NCBI GenBank assembly: GCA_025356695.1
Contig: JANXSE010000445.1
Span: 1-34,101, forward strand
Direction of reading: 5' to 3'
Length of the DNA stretch: 34,101 nucleotides
Origin: Betaproteobacteria bacterium
Lineage (GTDB): Bacteria > Pseudomonadota > Gammaproteobacteria > Burkholderiales > SG8-41
Part shown: piece by piece, positions 14,919 through 22,479 of the stretch
How the letters are laid out: the number at the start of each line of letters is the position of its first letter
How positions within the stretch are numbered: the stretch's first letter is position 1
The notes under the pieces: generated by a model
Databases searched by the model: none
What the model was told of the DNA's origin: nothing
The model's input: the letters and a program-made list of their open reading frames with translations, nothing else
Position numbers and translations under genes: made by a program

Positions 14919-15884
14919 ATGAACCTCCGGCGCGCCGCCCCGTTCGTCGCGCTGGCCGCGTTATTCTGCGCGGCGGCTGCGGCCCAGCCGTTTCCGGCGC
15001 GCCCGGTGCGCATCGTGGTGGCGCTGGCGCCGGGTGGCGGCACCGACAATCTCACGCGCATCATCGCGCCCAGGCTCGGCGAATTGCTCGGCCAGCAGTT
15101 CGTCGTCGAGAACCGCGCCGGCGCCGGCGGCCAGATCGGCAGCGACGCCGTCGCGAAGTCGCTGCCCGATGGCTACACGCTGCTCAACGTCGATACCTCC
15201 TTCGCCAGCAATCCGAGCCTGTTTTCGAAATTGCCTTACGACAGCCTGAAGGATTTCGCAACGGTGTCGCTGCTCGCCTCGGCGCCGGTGGCGCTGATCG
15301 TGCATCCGTCGGTGCCGGCGAAGTCATTGCGCGAGTTGCTGGCGCTGGCAAAAGCGCGACCGAAGCTTTTCAACTTTGCCATGGGCGGCTACGGCAGCGC
15401 CACGCATCTGGCCGTCGAGCAGTTTCGCGCCGCGACGAAAATCGATATCGTCGTCATTCCCTACAAAGGCGGCGGGCTCGCCACTTCCGACGTGCTGGCC
15501 GGCCAAGTCGTCATGATGTTCGGCGGGCCGAGCTCGCTGGCGCAGCATGTCGCCAGCGGCCGCCTGCGCGCACTCGCCGTCACCGGCGGCAAACAGATAC
15601 CCGCATTGCCTGCCGTGCAGACTTTTGCCGAAGCCGGTCTGCCGGCGGTCGATGCCGGTAGTTATTGGGGCTCGCTGGCGCCGGCCGCAACGCCGCGCGA
15701 CGTGGTCAACACACTCTCGGCGGCGATGGTCAAGGCGCTGCAAATGCCCGATGTGCAGCAACGCCTGATCTCACTCGGTTACGAACCGCTCGGCAGTACG
15801 CCCGGGGAATTCGTCGCGAACCTCAGGAGTGAAATGGCGAAATGGGCGAAAGCGGCGAAGGACGCGAAGATCCGCGTCGAGTAG
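14919..15884 (+). CDS. Bug/TctC family receptor (3)
   Basis: A 321-residue periplasmic solute-binding protein with a signal peptide MNLRRAAPFVALAALFCAAA and cleavage near AAAQP. The family hallmarks are FPARPVRIVVALAPGGGTD, NRAGAGGQIGSDAVAKS, PDGYTLL, VIPYKGGGLATSDVLAGQV, and the C-terminal LGYEPLGSTPGEF. The residue after the G-rich turn is Asp, as in most members. It follows the aldolase gene by four bases, and its own ribosome site is weak, so it is probably translated by coupling. The pairing suggests that it captures a compound that the aldolase path degrades. No transporter membrane genes are near. Confidence 0.95.
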   Translation: MNLRRAAPFVALAALFCAAAAAQPFPARPVRIVVALAPGGGTDNLTRIIAPRLGELLGQQFVVENRAGAGGQIGSDAVAKSLPDGYTLLNVDTSFASNPSLFSKLPYDSLKDFATVSLLASAPVALIVHPSVPAKSLRELLALAKARPKLFNFAMGGYGSATHLAVEQFRAATKIDIVVIPYKGGGLATSDVLAGQVVMMFGGPSSLAQHVASGRLRALAVTGGKQIPALPAVQTFAEAGLPAVDAGSYWGSLAPAATPRDVVNTLSAAMVKALQMPDVQQRLISLGYEPLGSTPGEFVANLRSEMAKWAKAAKDAKIRVE

Positions 15885-15918
15885 GCTTTCGACGCACCGG
15901 GCCGTCCTCGGGAAATCA

Positions 15919-16074
15919 TCAATGCCGGATCACGCGGCTGAACGAAGATAACAGCGGCACGGTCTTGGCGTAGTACGTGTGATCATGGCCGAGCCCGGGC
16001 AGCAGAATGATCGCCTCGCCCGCACCGGCTTCTTCGTAATGGATTTCACCATCCCTGACGGGCGCCATCGGCAT
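15919..16074 (-). pseudogene. Truncated alpha/beta hydrolase, N-terminal remnant
   Basis: This 51-codon frame reads MPMAPVRDGEIHYEEAGAGE, then AIILLPGLGHDHTYYAKTVP, and stops shortly after LLSSFSRVIRH. It is a good copy of the first two strands and oxyanion loop of an alpha/beta hydrolase, of the kind that would continue into a DxRGxG motif, but all the catalytic part is missing. Nothing on either strand downstream resumes the family. It starts 29 bases after the stop of the full-length hydrolase gene on the same strand. The best reading is a remnant left by a deletion; a short functional peptide is less likely. Confidence 0.65.
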
Positions 16075-16103
16075 GCCAAATGTCCCAGCGTTGGTTCCAG
16101 GTT

Positions 16104-17348
16104 TTATTTTTGACGCGGATGCGGGCGCCGTTCAATACGCCCGTCGGCCAGCACCATGTCGAAGAATTCCTCGGCCGCTTTGCCGTTGGCGCGGTCGAGC
16201 AGCCAGTCGGCGGCATAGGTCATGTACTTCGGCCCGAGCACAATGGATGCGGCGCCGGACAAGGCGTGGCGCTCGCCCTGATACATCAGGATCGGCGACG
16301 GCCCGCCGGCTTGCGCCGCCAGTTCGAGCGTGTGTTTGACCGGCGAGAGTTCGTCCTTCTCGCCGACGATGTTGAGCCAAGGCATTTTCATGGAGGGCAC
16401 CAGCGGCCGCAAATCCATCTGCGCCGCCATGCGGTCGAATTCTTCCTCGTCGTCGATGTTGCTCATCCACATGAAACGCTTCTTGTATGACGGGCTCGCC
16501 TCTTCAAAGATGGTGTGGCAACCCGGCTCGTGGCAGCACAAGGCGGTCGCCACCGCTTTCAAACGCGGCTGCGTGGCGGCCACCTGCGTCATCCAGAACG
16601 AGCCAAAGCTTGAACCGAAACCGACGATACGTTCCGCATCGACCTCGGGGCGCGACAGCAGGAATTTCATGAATACGTCGCCGGCCTCAATCCAGTTTTT
16701 TTCCGTCACGTACGATCCGAGCAGCGGCGCCTCGCCGCGTCCCGGGCCATCGACCGACAGCACGGCAAAACCGCGCGCCAGAAAACGGTCGCCGTGCTGC
16801 GCCACCACCAGTTCTTTGCGCGTATCCATGCCGCCCGAGGCCAGCACGGTCGGCAGGCGGCCGCCGCTGTAACCCGGCGGCAGATGCCAGTAAGCCGGCA
16901 GTTTGCCGTTGCCGAACGGCAGCTCGATGCGTTCGACTTTGTGCGGCGCGTGTTTGATCCACGCCGCGTAATTGGCATTGATGCGTTCGTAAAGACGGCG
17001 CAGCCAGTCGTCGTCATCGGTGATCGCCCATACGGCCGGCGTATAGAGTATTGCCGCGGCGTAATGATTTTCGGCGGCGGTCACTGCATGACCTCTCTCA
17101 GCCGCCTCCGCAGCAGCGCGCTCGCGACGTTCGGCGGCGGCGATGAACGCCGGCGCGATGTCATCGTATTTGCGGATACGCGCCTTGGCCCAGTTCACCT
17201 CGAGCGTGGCCTCGGTGCCGATCGGACCTATGGTCTGTCCGCTGCGTGGCTGGTCCCAGTCGATGTTCTCGGCACGCACCACCACATCGGTGAGCCAGCG
17301 CTGCTCGTGCCAGCGCCGCGGCGCGTGTGAACCTGTTTTCGATGCCAT
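16104..17348 (-). CDS. Alpha/beta hydrolase, esterase/peptidase-like (DUF1100/FrsA-like architecture)
   Basis: A 414-residue hydrolase with a helical N-terminal cap (about residues 1-135) and a C-terminal alpha/beta hydrolase domain. Domain landmarks are LPTVLASGGMDTRKE (165-179), the turn GFAVLSVDGPGRGEA (193-207), the nucleophile elbow G245-S246-S247-F248-G249 with S247, an Asp in VGEKDELSP and a His in GERHALSG, so the triad looks complete. The architecture recalls 2,6-dihydropseudooxynicotine hydrolase and FrsA-like proteins, which cleave C-C or ester bonds. The substrate is unknown. The frame is open for 185 codons upstream, but GGGAGG six bases before this ATG decides the start. It precedes the truncated hydrolase remnant. 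Confidence 0.9.
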   Translation of the reverse strand: MASKTGSHAPRRWHEQRWLTDVVVRAENIDWDQPRSGQTIGPIGTEATLEVNWAKARIRKYDDIAPAFIAAAERRERAAAEAAERGHAVTAAENHYAAAILYTPAVWAITDDDDWLRRLYERINANYAAWIKHAPHKVERIELPFGNGKLPAYWHLPPGYSGGRLPTVLASGGMDTRKELVVAQHGDRFLARGFAVLSVDGPGRGEAPLLGSYVTEKNWIEAGDVFMKFLLSRPEVDAERIVGFGSSFGSFWMTQVAATQPRLKAVATALCCHEPGCHTIFEEASPSYKKRFMWMSNIDDEEEFDRMAAQMDLRPLVPSMKMPWLNIVGEKDELSPVKHTLELAAQAGGPSPILMYQGERHALSGAASIVLGPKYMTYAADWLLDRANGKAAEEFFDMVLADGRIERRPHPRQK

Positions 17349-17444
17349 GTTTCCTCCCCCGCGGCATGCCCGATTGCGCGCCGGTTTTCGCTGCAGATGA
17401 TACCAGCATCGACAAGCGCTTCCATCCGCAGCGGCGGCGATTGT

Positions 17445-17461
17445 GATACAACTTGATACAA
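17445..17461. repeat. Two direct copies of GATACAA, 10 bases apart
   Basis: GATACAA occurs at 17445-17451 and 17455-17461, one helical turn apart, in the 207-base divergent region between the hydrolase (minus) and the small secreted protein (plus). The second copy includes TACAAT, which could be a -10 element for the plus-strand gene. The rest of this intergenic region shows no coding frame. Confidence 0.3.
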
Positions 17462-17555
17462 TTTGCGGCGCATCGGCGTCAGCGGCAACTGCCTTCGCTC
17501 GTTGTTCGAACTGCAGCGAATGCCATTGTTTCCACCACCCAACGGGAGAATGAAC

Positions 17556-17900
17556 ATGACGAACCTCAAAGCAGCCGTAGTCGCAGTTGCGCTGGCCTTT
17601 GCCGGCACCGCTTTCGCGCAAGCCCCCACTCCGCCCGCCAAAGATCCGGCCGCCACGCCCGGCATCGACAAGCGCCAGGAAAATCAGCAAAAACGCATTG
17701 ATGCCGGCGTGAAGTCGGGCCAGTTGACCGACCGCGAAGCGGGACGCCTTGAAAAGCGCGAAACGAAACTGCAGAAGGACAAGGAAAAAGCGCAGGCTGA
17801 CGGCGTGGTCACCAAGCAGGAACGCAAGCACCTGCAAAAGGAAGCCAACCGCGACAGCAAGGCGATTGCGCGCGAGAAACACGACGGCCAGCACAAGTAA
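17556..17900 (+). CDS. Small secreted basic helical protein with duplicated motif
   Basis: A 114-residue protein with a clear signal peptide (MTNLKAAVVAVALAFAGTAF, cleavage near AFAQA). The mature part is very rich in Lys, Arg, Glu and Gln. It contains two related units, SGQLTDREAGRLEKRE and DGVVTKQERKHLQKEA, each a turn followed by a helix with T and E in the same places. The function is unknown; similar proteins occur in Burkholderiales and are annotated as hypothetical. The loops look slightly EF-hand-like, but the acidic ligands are incomplete. The second of two close ATGs was chosen because GGGAG is then eight bases upstream. Confidence 0.8.
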   Translation: MTNLKAAVVAVALAFAGTAFAQAPTPPAKDPAATPGIDKRQENQQKRIDAGVKSGQLTDREAGRLEKRETKLQKDKEKAQADGVVTKQERKHLQKEANRDSKAIAREKHDGQHK

Positions 17901-17914
17901 CACCGCAGCTGTTC

Positions 17915-17947
17915 AACAAAAAGCCCGCCAATGGCGGGCTTTTTGTT
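17915..17947. terminator. Bidirectional intrinsic terminator
   Basis: GCCCGCC (17923-17929) and GGCGGGC (17933-17939) form a 7-bp stem around a 3-base loop. The stem is flanked by AACAAAAA on one side and TTTTTGTT on the other, so each strand gives a hairpin followed by a U-run. It ends both the small secreted protein gene (plus) and the MBL gene (minus). Confidence 0.92.
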
Positions 17948-17961
17948 GGCCGCCCGTTTGA

Positions 17962-18795
17962 CTACTTCAAACGCCAGCTCTCGCCCTCGTGCGAGACCCG
18001 CCCGTCCGCCTCTAGTTTCAGGAGATGCGCATGGAGAGAACGTTTCGCCGCGCCGTGCAGCTTTACCGGTGTATCGGCATAAACCACCGGTACCAGTTCG
18101 TCGAGTGTCGCCGGATTCTTTGCGATGAATCCATCAACCACTTTCTGTTCGCGCTTGAGACGATGCGCGATAAGTTTGCGCGCCTCGTCGTGCGGCCCTG
18201 TGATCAAATGGCCGTGACCGGGCGCGATGCAGTTCATGTCGAGCGACAGCAAATCCTCAAGCGAACGCAGATAGGCGCCCATATCGCCGTCGGGCGGCGT
18301 GATCACCACGGTCGAACCCTGCATGACATGGTCGCCGGTAAAAAGAAGCTTGTCCTCGACCAGCAGATAACAAAGATGATTCGACGCATGGCCCGGTGTA
18401 TGCACCGCGCGCAGCGAAAAATCACCGCAGCCGATGATTTCGCCGTGCACCGGCACGCGGTCCGGCGCAAAAGCCTGGTCCTGATTGGCCTGTGACGGCG
18501 CACGCATGCCGAGCACTTCAGCGCCGGTCGCCGCCTTGAGCGCGCACACGGCGGGCGAATGGTCAAAATGGGTATGCGTCGTCAAAATACGGCGCAGGTG
18601 CGTGCCGACCGCAGCGATCAAGGCCGCGATGTGCGATTCGATTTCGGGGCCGGGATCGATCACCGTCAGTTCCGTGGTGCCGATGATGTAGCTGTTGGTG
18701 CCCGGGCCCGTCATCATGCCGGGGTTCGGCGCGGTGAGCCGGCGCACCCGCGGCGTCAGTTGCACCACGTAACCGGGAACAATCAGATTTTCCAT
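17962..18795 (-). CDS. Metallo-beta-lactamase fold hydrolase (LACTB2-like)
   Basis: A 277-residue MBL-fold protein with the metal motif THTHFDHS (H74, H76, D78, H79), then HTPGHASNH, FTGDHVM and the last ligand His in CIAPGHGHLI. The C-terminal part (from about 210) forms the short winged helix typical of LACTB2-type proteins (RSLHAHLLKLEADGRVSHEG). Human LACTB2 is an endoribonuclease, whereas bacterial members have no settled substrate; hydrolysis of an ester or RNA is possible. The start overlaps the NUDIX gene by 13 bases, with AGGGAC just upstream, so it is the last gene of the nitroreductase, NUDIX, MBL operon. Confidence 0.92.
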   Translation of the reverse strand: MENLIVPGYVVQLTPRVRRLTAPNPGMMTGPGTNSYIIGTTELTVIDPGPEIESHIAALIAAVGTHLRRILTTHTHFDHSPAVCALKAATGAEVLGMRAPSQANQDQAFAPDRVPVHGEIIGCGDFSLRAVHTPGHASNHLCYLLVEDKLLFTGDHVMQGSTVVITPPDGDMGAYLRSLEDLLSLDMNCIAPGHGHLITGPHDEARKLIAHRLKREQKVVDGFIAKNPATLDELVPVVYADTPVKLHGAAKRSLHAHLLKLEADGRVSHEGESWRLK

Positions 18796-19604
18796 TGTCC
18801 CTGCTTCTCCGTTGAACCGGTTTCTTCGTAGCCCGCGTCGCCGGGCACCAGGTATTTTCCGCCGCGGGTGATGCGCGGCAGGTTCGCATCAATGTCACGC
18901 TTGTTGCACATGGCGTGCATCAGCGTCGCAACGCTGTCGTAGGCAGCGAATTCCTCCAGTGTGCGCACCGTCGGCAGGCGCATGCTGAACCGGTTGTCGC
19001 GATGGCGGTCCAGCGCCTCGGCGGGACGCACCCACAGATGGCTGATGGTTTCCTGATTGTCGTGCAGCGGTTCCTGCGCGCTGGGCGCTGCCGCGATGAA
19101 AAAACGCGTGTCGTAGCGGCGCGGCGCCGACACCGGGGTGATCCAGTGACTGAAGTAGACCAGTTGATCGGTGGCGAGCGTCAAACTTTCCTCGCGCATG
19201 ATGTCGATGAAGCCGCGCTCGCCGGCATTCAACGCGTGCCGGTGCCGGCGGAATTTATCCGCGAGCGCCGGCCGGTCGAGTGCGATCACGCGCTGATCGC
19301 GATCATAGGCGACCAGCACACCGGCCTCCTCGAACGATTCACGGATCGCCGCCGCCCAGTAGGCGAGCCCGCCGCCGGCAATGCCCAGCGCGCGACTCGC
19401 CGCTTCGTCGGTAATGCCGGCGCAGATCGCATGCAATTCCGGCGCGTCGTCTTCCACGTCGAGCGCGCCGCCCGGAAACACATGGGCGCCGGGCACGAAT
19501 CCCGACTTGAGATTGCGCTGCATCATCAACACTTCGGGGCCCTGCGCACTGTCGCGCACCAGCGTGACGGTGGCAGCGGGCAGCGGAACGATTTCGGCGC
19601 GCAT
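18783..19604 (-). CDS. NUDIX hydrolase (NUDT19-like, incomplete first Glu)
   Basis: A 273-residue NUDIX protein of the long type. The second half of the NUDIX box is intact (AAIRESFEEAGVL, the REUXEEXGU part), but the early Glu of GX5E is Leu in AGGGLAYW. This pattern is seen in NUDT19-like proteins, which cleave CoA and CoA esters or related nucleotide diphosphates. The N-terminus has VTLVRDSAQGPEVLMMQRNL and FVPGAHVFPGGALD, typical of the subgroup. The start lies four bases after the nitroreductase stop. CoA cleavage would suit the CoA-transferase setting, but this is inferred from subgroup pattern. Confidence 0.9.
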   Translation of the reverse strand: MRAEIVPLPAATVTLVRDSAQGPEVLMMQRNLKSGFVPGAHVFPGGALDVEDDAPELHAICAGITDEAASRALGIAGGGLAYWAAAIRESFEEAGVLVAYDRDQRVIALDRPALADKFRRHRHALNAGERGFIDIMREESLTLATDQLVYFSHWITPVSAPRRYDTRFFIAAAPSAQEPLHDNQETISHLWVRPAEALDRHRDNRFSMRLPTVRTLEEFAAYDSVATLMHAMCNKRDIDANLPRITRGGKYLVPGDAGYEETGSTEKQGQWKI

Positions 19605-19608
19605 CGCG

Positions 19609-20448
19609 TCAATCCAGTTTGAATTGCTTGCGGCGGATGAATTCACCGAAGTCGGCGCGTTGCGGTTTTGCATACTGGCGCGCCTTGTCTTCCGACCAGC
19701 CGTAGAAGGCCGCCTCGCCAAACTGTTTGACGCCGCGCTGCTTCGCGTATGGCACTTGCGCCGCGCGGCGGCGGTCGTAACCGTCGACCTTCGCGGCGAT
19801 GGCGTCCTCGCTGAAGCGATCGGTATGCACCGTGACGTCGAGCGGCAGGCGCGGCGTGATAACGCCGTGACTCTCCGGGTAGCCGAGACCGAGGCCGGCG
19901 AGCGGAAACACCCACTCCGGCAGGCCGAGCAGATCACTGACCTCCTGCGAATGGTTGCGCACCGAACTGATCGGGCAGCAACCGAGCCCCGCTGCTTCGG
20001 CTGCATTGATGAAATTCATCAGCACGATGCCCGCATCGACGGCGGCATTCATGAAGGCGTCGAGGTGGTCGTTGGCGAATGTCTTGCCGCGCCACGTCGC
20101 GACCTGGCGCGTGCGCCGGTGGTTACCGCAGAACACCAGCAATACCGGCGCATCAGCGACCCAGGCATTGTCCGCGACCAGCGCGGCGATCTTCGTGCGC
20201 AGCGCGGCATCGCGCACATGCACGATGTCGGCCTGCTGCAAATCGCTCTTCGACGGCGCCGACATGGCGCAGGCAAACAACAACTGCAGTAAATCATCGC
20301 CAACCGCACGCGTCGAATAGCGACGATGCGAACGGTGTTCGAGCATGCGCGCCAGGCTGTCGAGCCCTGCGCCATCGACAGGCAGCGGCAGCGGCACGCC
20401 GAAGCGCGCCCCGAGTGCCTGCGCGATGCGCGCGGAAGTATCCGTCAT
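19609..20448 (-). CDS. Nitroreductase family protein (NfsA/FRP-like)
   Basis: A 279-residue FMN-binding oxidoreductase of the nitroreductase superfamily. The N-terminal FMN phosphate site is HRSHRRYSTRAV; the SAPSKSDLQQADIVHV segment and the C-terminal GLGCCPISSVRNH and FPLAGLGLGYP segments match the NfsA/FRP branch. Members reduce nitroaromatics, quinones or flavins with NAD(P)H in the cytoplasm. AGGA seven bases before the ATG supports the start. It leads the minus-strand operon with NUDIX and MBL, and diverges from the Bug cassette across 130 bases that hold a good promoter for the opposite strand. Confidence 0.92.
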   Translation of the reverse strand: MTDTSARIAQALGARFGVPLPLPVDGAGLDSLARMLEHRSHRRYSTRAVGDDLLQLLFACAMSAPSKSDLQQADIVHVRDAALRTKIAALVADNAWVADAPVLLVFCGNHRRTRQVATWRGKTFANDHLDAFMNAAVDAGIVLMNFINAAEAAGLGCCPISSVRNHSQEVSDLLGLPEWVFPLAGLGLGYPESHGVITPRLPLDVTVHTDRFSEDAIAAKVDGYDRRRAAQVPYAKQRGVKQFGEAAFYGWSEDKARQYAKPQRADFGEFIRRKQFKLD

Positions 20449-20512
20449 TTTTTATCCTGAAGTTTGCGTATCGGCAAACATGGATTGTGCCACAGCAGCC
20501 GGCCGATTCAGG

Positions 20513-20541
20513 TTGACACTGCGCGGTGGACACCGAAGAAT
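20513..20541 (+). promoter_or_regulatory. Candidate sigma-70 promoter of the Bug/lyase/hydratase operon
   Basis: A perfect TTGACA (20513-20518) is followed after 17 bases by AAGAAT (20536-20541), four of six matches to the -10 consensus. It ends 37 bases before the Bug gene ATG, so the leader would be short. Confidence 0.5.
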
Positions 20542-20578
20542 AGCTGCTGGTTTCATGCCGCCTTGGAGGAGGAAGCAA

Positions 20579-21550
20579 ATGTCGCCATCCCTGCGCTTTA
20601 TCGCGTACGCCGCTATTTTTGCAAATGCCCTCGCCTGCGGCAGTGCCGCGGCGCAGGCCTATCCATCAAAACCGGTACGCATGCTGATCCCGTTCGCGCC
20701 GGGCGGCGGCACCGACATACTCGCGCGCATGGTGGCGCAGCGCCTTTCGGAAACGCTCGGCCAGCCCGTAGTCGCCGATAACCGGCCCGCGGTCGACGGC
20801 CTGGTCGCCAGCGAAACTCTGGTGCGCTCCGCGCCCGACGGCTACACGCTGCTGCTCGTTTCGAGCAGCCACGCGATCAATCCGGCGATCGGCCGCAAAC
20901 TGCCCTACGACACGTTGCGCGACTTCGCGCCGATCACGCAGACAGCGTCGCAGCAGATGTTTCTGGTCGTGCATCCCTCGCTGCCGGTCAAATCCGTCAG
21001 GGAACTGATCGACTATGCAAAAGCAAAACCGAACAGTCTCAACTATGGATCAAGTTCGAACGCCACCGCGCTGCCGATGGAACTGTTCAACTCGATGGCC
21101 GGCATCAAAACCACACATATTCCGTACAAGGGTTCGGCGCCGATGCTGAACGATCTGCTCGGCGGGCAGATCAACCTCGCGATCGCTGCGGCCGTCTCTG
21201 CACTGCCGCACATCAAGAGCGGCCGCCTGCGCAATCTGGCCATCGGCGACTCCAAACGTTCAACCATCCTGCCCGACTTGCCGACCATTGCCGAAGCCGG
21301 CGTGCCGGGCTATCAGGCGGTGATCTGGTCCGGCCTGCTGGCACCGGCCAAAACGCCGCGACCGATTATCGACAAGCTATATCAGGAAACTTCGCGCATC
21401 GTGCTTGCGCCGGAATTTAAGGAACGTCTGGTGCAACTGGGCTCCGATGCGGTCGGCAGCACACCCGAACAGTGGAGCGAATTCATCAAAATGGAGATCG
21501 ACAAGTGGGAAAAAATAGCCAAAACCGCGGGCGTCAAGGCGAGCGACTGA
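20579..21550 (+). CDS. Bug/TctC family receptor (4)
   Basis: A 323-residue periplasmic binding protein. It has a signal peptide (MSPSLRFIAYAAIFANALAC, cleavage near GSAAAQA) and typical motifs: YPSKPVRMLIPFAPGGGTD, GQPVVADNRPAVDGLVASE, PDGYTLLLVSSSHAINPAI, HIPYKGSAPMLNDLLGGQI and the C-terminal GSDAVGSTPEQWSEF. The start is decided by GGAGGAGG upstream. It leads a tight cassette: the next gene overlaps its end, and the third overlaps the second. It probably captures the acid that the lyase and hydratase process. No TctA or TctB genes are in the window. Confidence 0.95.
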   Translation: MSPSLRFIAYAAIFANALACGSAAAQAYPSKPVRMLIPFAPGGGTDILARMVAQRLSETLGQPVVADNRPAVDGLVASETLVRSAPDGYTLLLVSSSHAINPAIGRKLPYDTLRDFAPITQTASQQMFLVVHPSLPVKSVRELIDYAKAKPNSLNYGSSSNATALPMELFNSMAGIKTTHIPYKGSAPMLNDLLGGQINLAIAAAVSALPHIKSGRLRNLAIGDSKRSTILPDLPTIAEAGVPGYQAVIWSGLLAPAKTPRPIIDKLYQETSRIVLAPEFKERLVQLGSDAVGSTPEQWSEFIKMEIDKWEKIAKTAGVKASD

Positions 21551-22479
21551 AATCCCCGCCAGCAGCGCCGAGACAGACCACGCGCCTGCGCGCGATGGTC
21601 GAGCGCGGCGAGTTTCTCGAACTGCCGGCCGTCTACGACCCACTGACCGCGCGCATCGCCGAGAACGCCGGTTTTCGTACGCTGTATAACGGCGGCTTCG
21701 TCACCGGCAGTTTCAGCGGCATTTCCGAGCCGCTGCTGACCATGAGCGAACAGATCGGCGCTGCGGCGAATATTGCGGCGAACGTCAATGTGCCGCTGAT
21801 CATGGATGCGGGTGCCGGCTGGGGCGAACCGCTGCACACCATGCGCACCGTGCGCGAGTGCATCCGCAATGGGGTGGCCGGCGTGCACATCGAGGACCAG
21901 TTGTTTCCGAAGCGCGCGCACTACCACAACTACGTCGCGCACAACATTCCGCGCCGCGAGTTCCGCGACAAGATCAAACTTGCCTGCGAACAGCGCGACC
22001 GCAGCGATCCGGACTTCATCATCATCGCGCGCTCCGACGCCTGCCGCGAACAGGGTTTCAGGGAAGCGGTCACGCGCGTCAATCTCGCCGCCGAGGTCGG
22101 TGCCGACATGGGGCTGATCTTTCCGCGCACGCCGCAGGAAACCGTGCGCGCGCCGAAGGTCTGCAAGCTGCCGCTGGTCTACGTGCAAAGCCGCGGCAAT
22201 CGCGATGGCCGCCCGCTCTACGGCTTCAAGCAACTCGAAGACATGGGCTATGCCGGCTGCATCGATGCCATCCTCGCCGTCTGCGTGCATTACCATTACC
22301 TCACGCAGGCCATGCGCGAACTCAAACGCAGCGGCGACTATCGCGGCATGAGCGAGGCGCAGTGCGTCGCCGCGCGCCAGGGCACCGAGGACCTGATCGG
22401 CCTCGAAGAGTATTACGCAATCGAACGTGCCACGGTCGAACACGGCACGCAGAAAAAGGCAGCCGGGAAACGCAAATGA
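21505..22479 (+). CDS. Isocitrate lyase / PEP mutase superfamily enzyme
   Basis: A 324-residue TIM-barrel enzyme of the ICL/PEP mutase superfamily. Visible are LELPAVYDPLTARIAE, the metal site PLIMDAGAGWG (D near residue 101), VAGVHIEDQLFPKR and FIIIARSDAC. The KKCGH motif of true isocitrate and methylisocitrate lyases is replaced by FPKRAHYH, so it is not one of these. Relatives include oxaloacetate decarboxylase, carboxyphosphonoenolpyruvate mutase and dimethylmalate lyase. The GTG start has GGAG nine bases upstream and overlaps the Bug gene by 46 bases; an in-frame ATG at 21595 would lose the first strand. Its stop overlaps the hydratase ATG as ATGA. Confidence 0.88.
   Translation: MGKNSQNRGRQGERLKSPPAAPRQTTRLRAMVERGEFLELPAVYDPLTARIAENAGFRTLYNGGFVTGSFSGISEPLLTMSEQIGAAANIAANVNVPLIMDAGAGWGEPLHTMRTVRECIRNGVAGVHIEDQLFPKRAHYHNYVAHNIPRREFRDKIKLACEQRDRSDPDFIIIARSDACREQGFREAVTRVNLAAEVGADMGLIFPRTPQETVRAPKVCKLPLVYVQSRGNRDGRPLYGFKQLEDMGYAGCIDAILAVCVHYHYLTQAMRELKRSGDYRGMSEAQCVAARQGTEDLIGLEEYYAIERATVEHGTQKKAAGKRK

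Noticed and set aside
17349..17903. An upstream extension of the hydrolase frame by 185 codons, with a hydrophobic start.
   Set aside because: It is antisense to the secreted-protein gene and crosses the divergent promoter. A strong ribosome site sits before the ATG at 17348.
21508..21600. ATG at 21595 as the start of the ICL/PEP-mutase-like gene.
   Set aside because: It would remove residues before the first barrel strand that family members have. GTG at 21505 has a ribosome site and keeps them.
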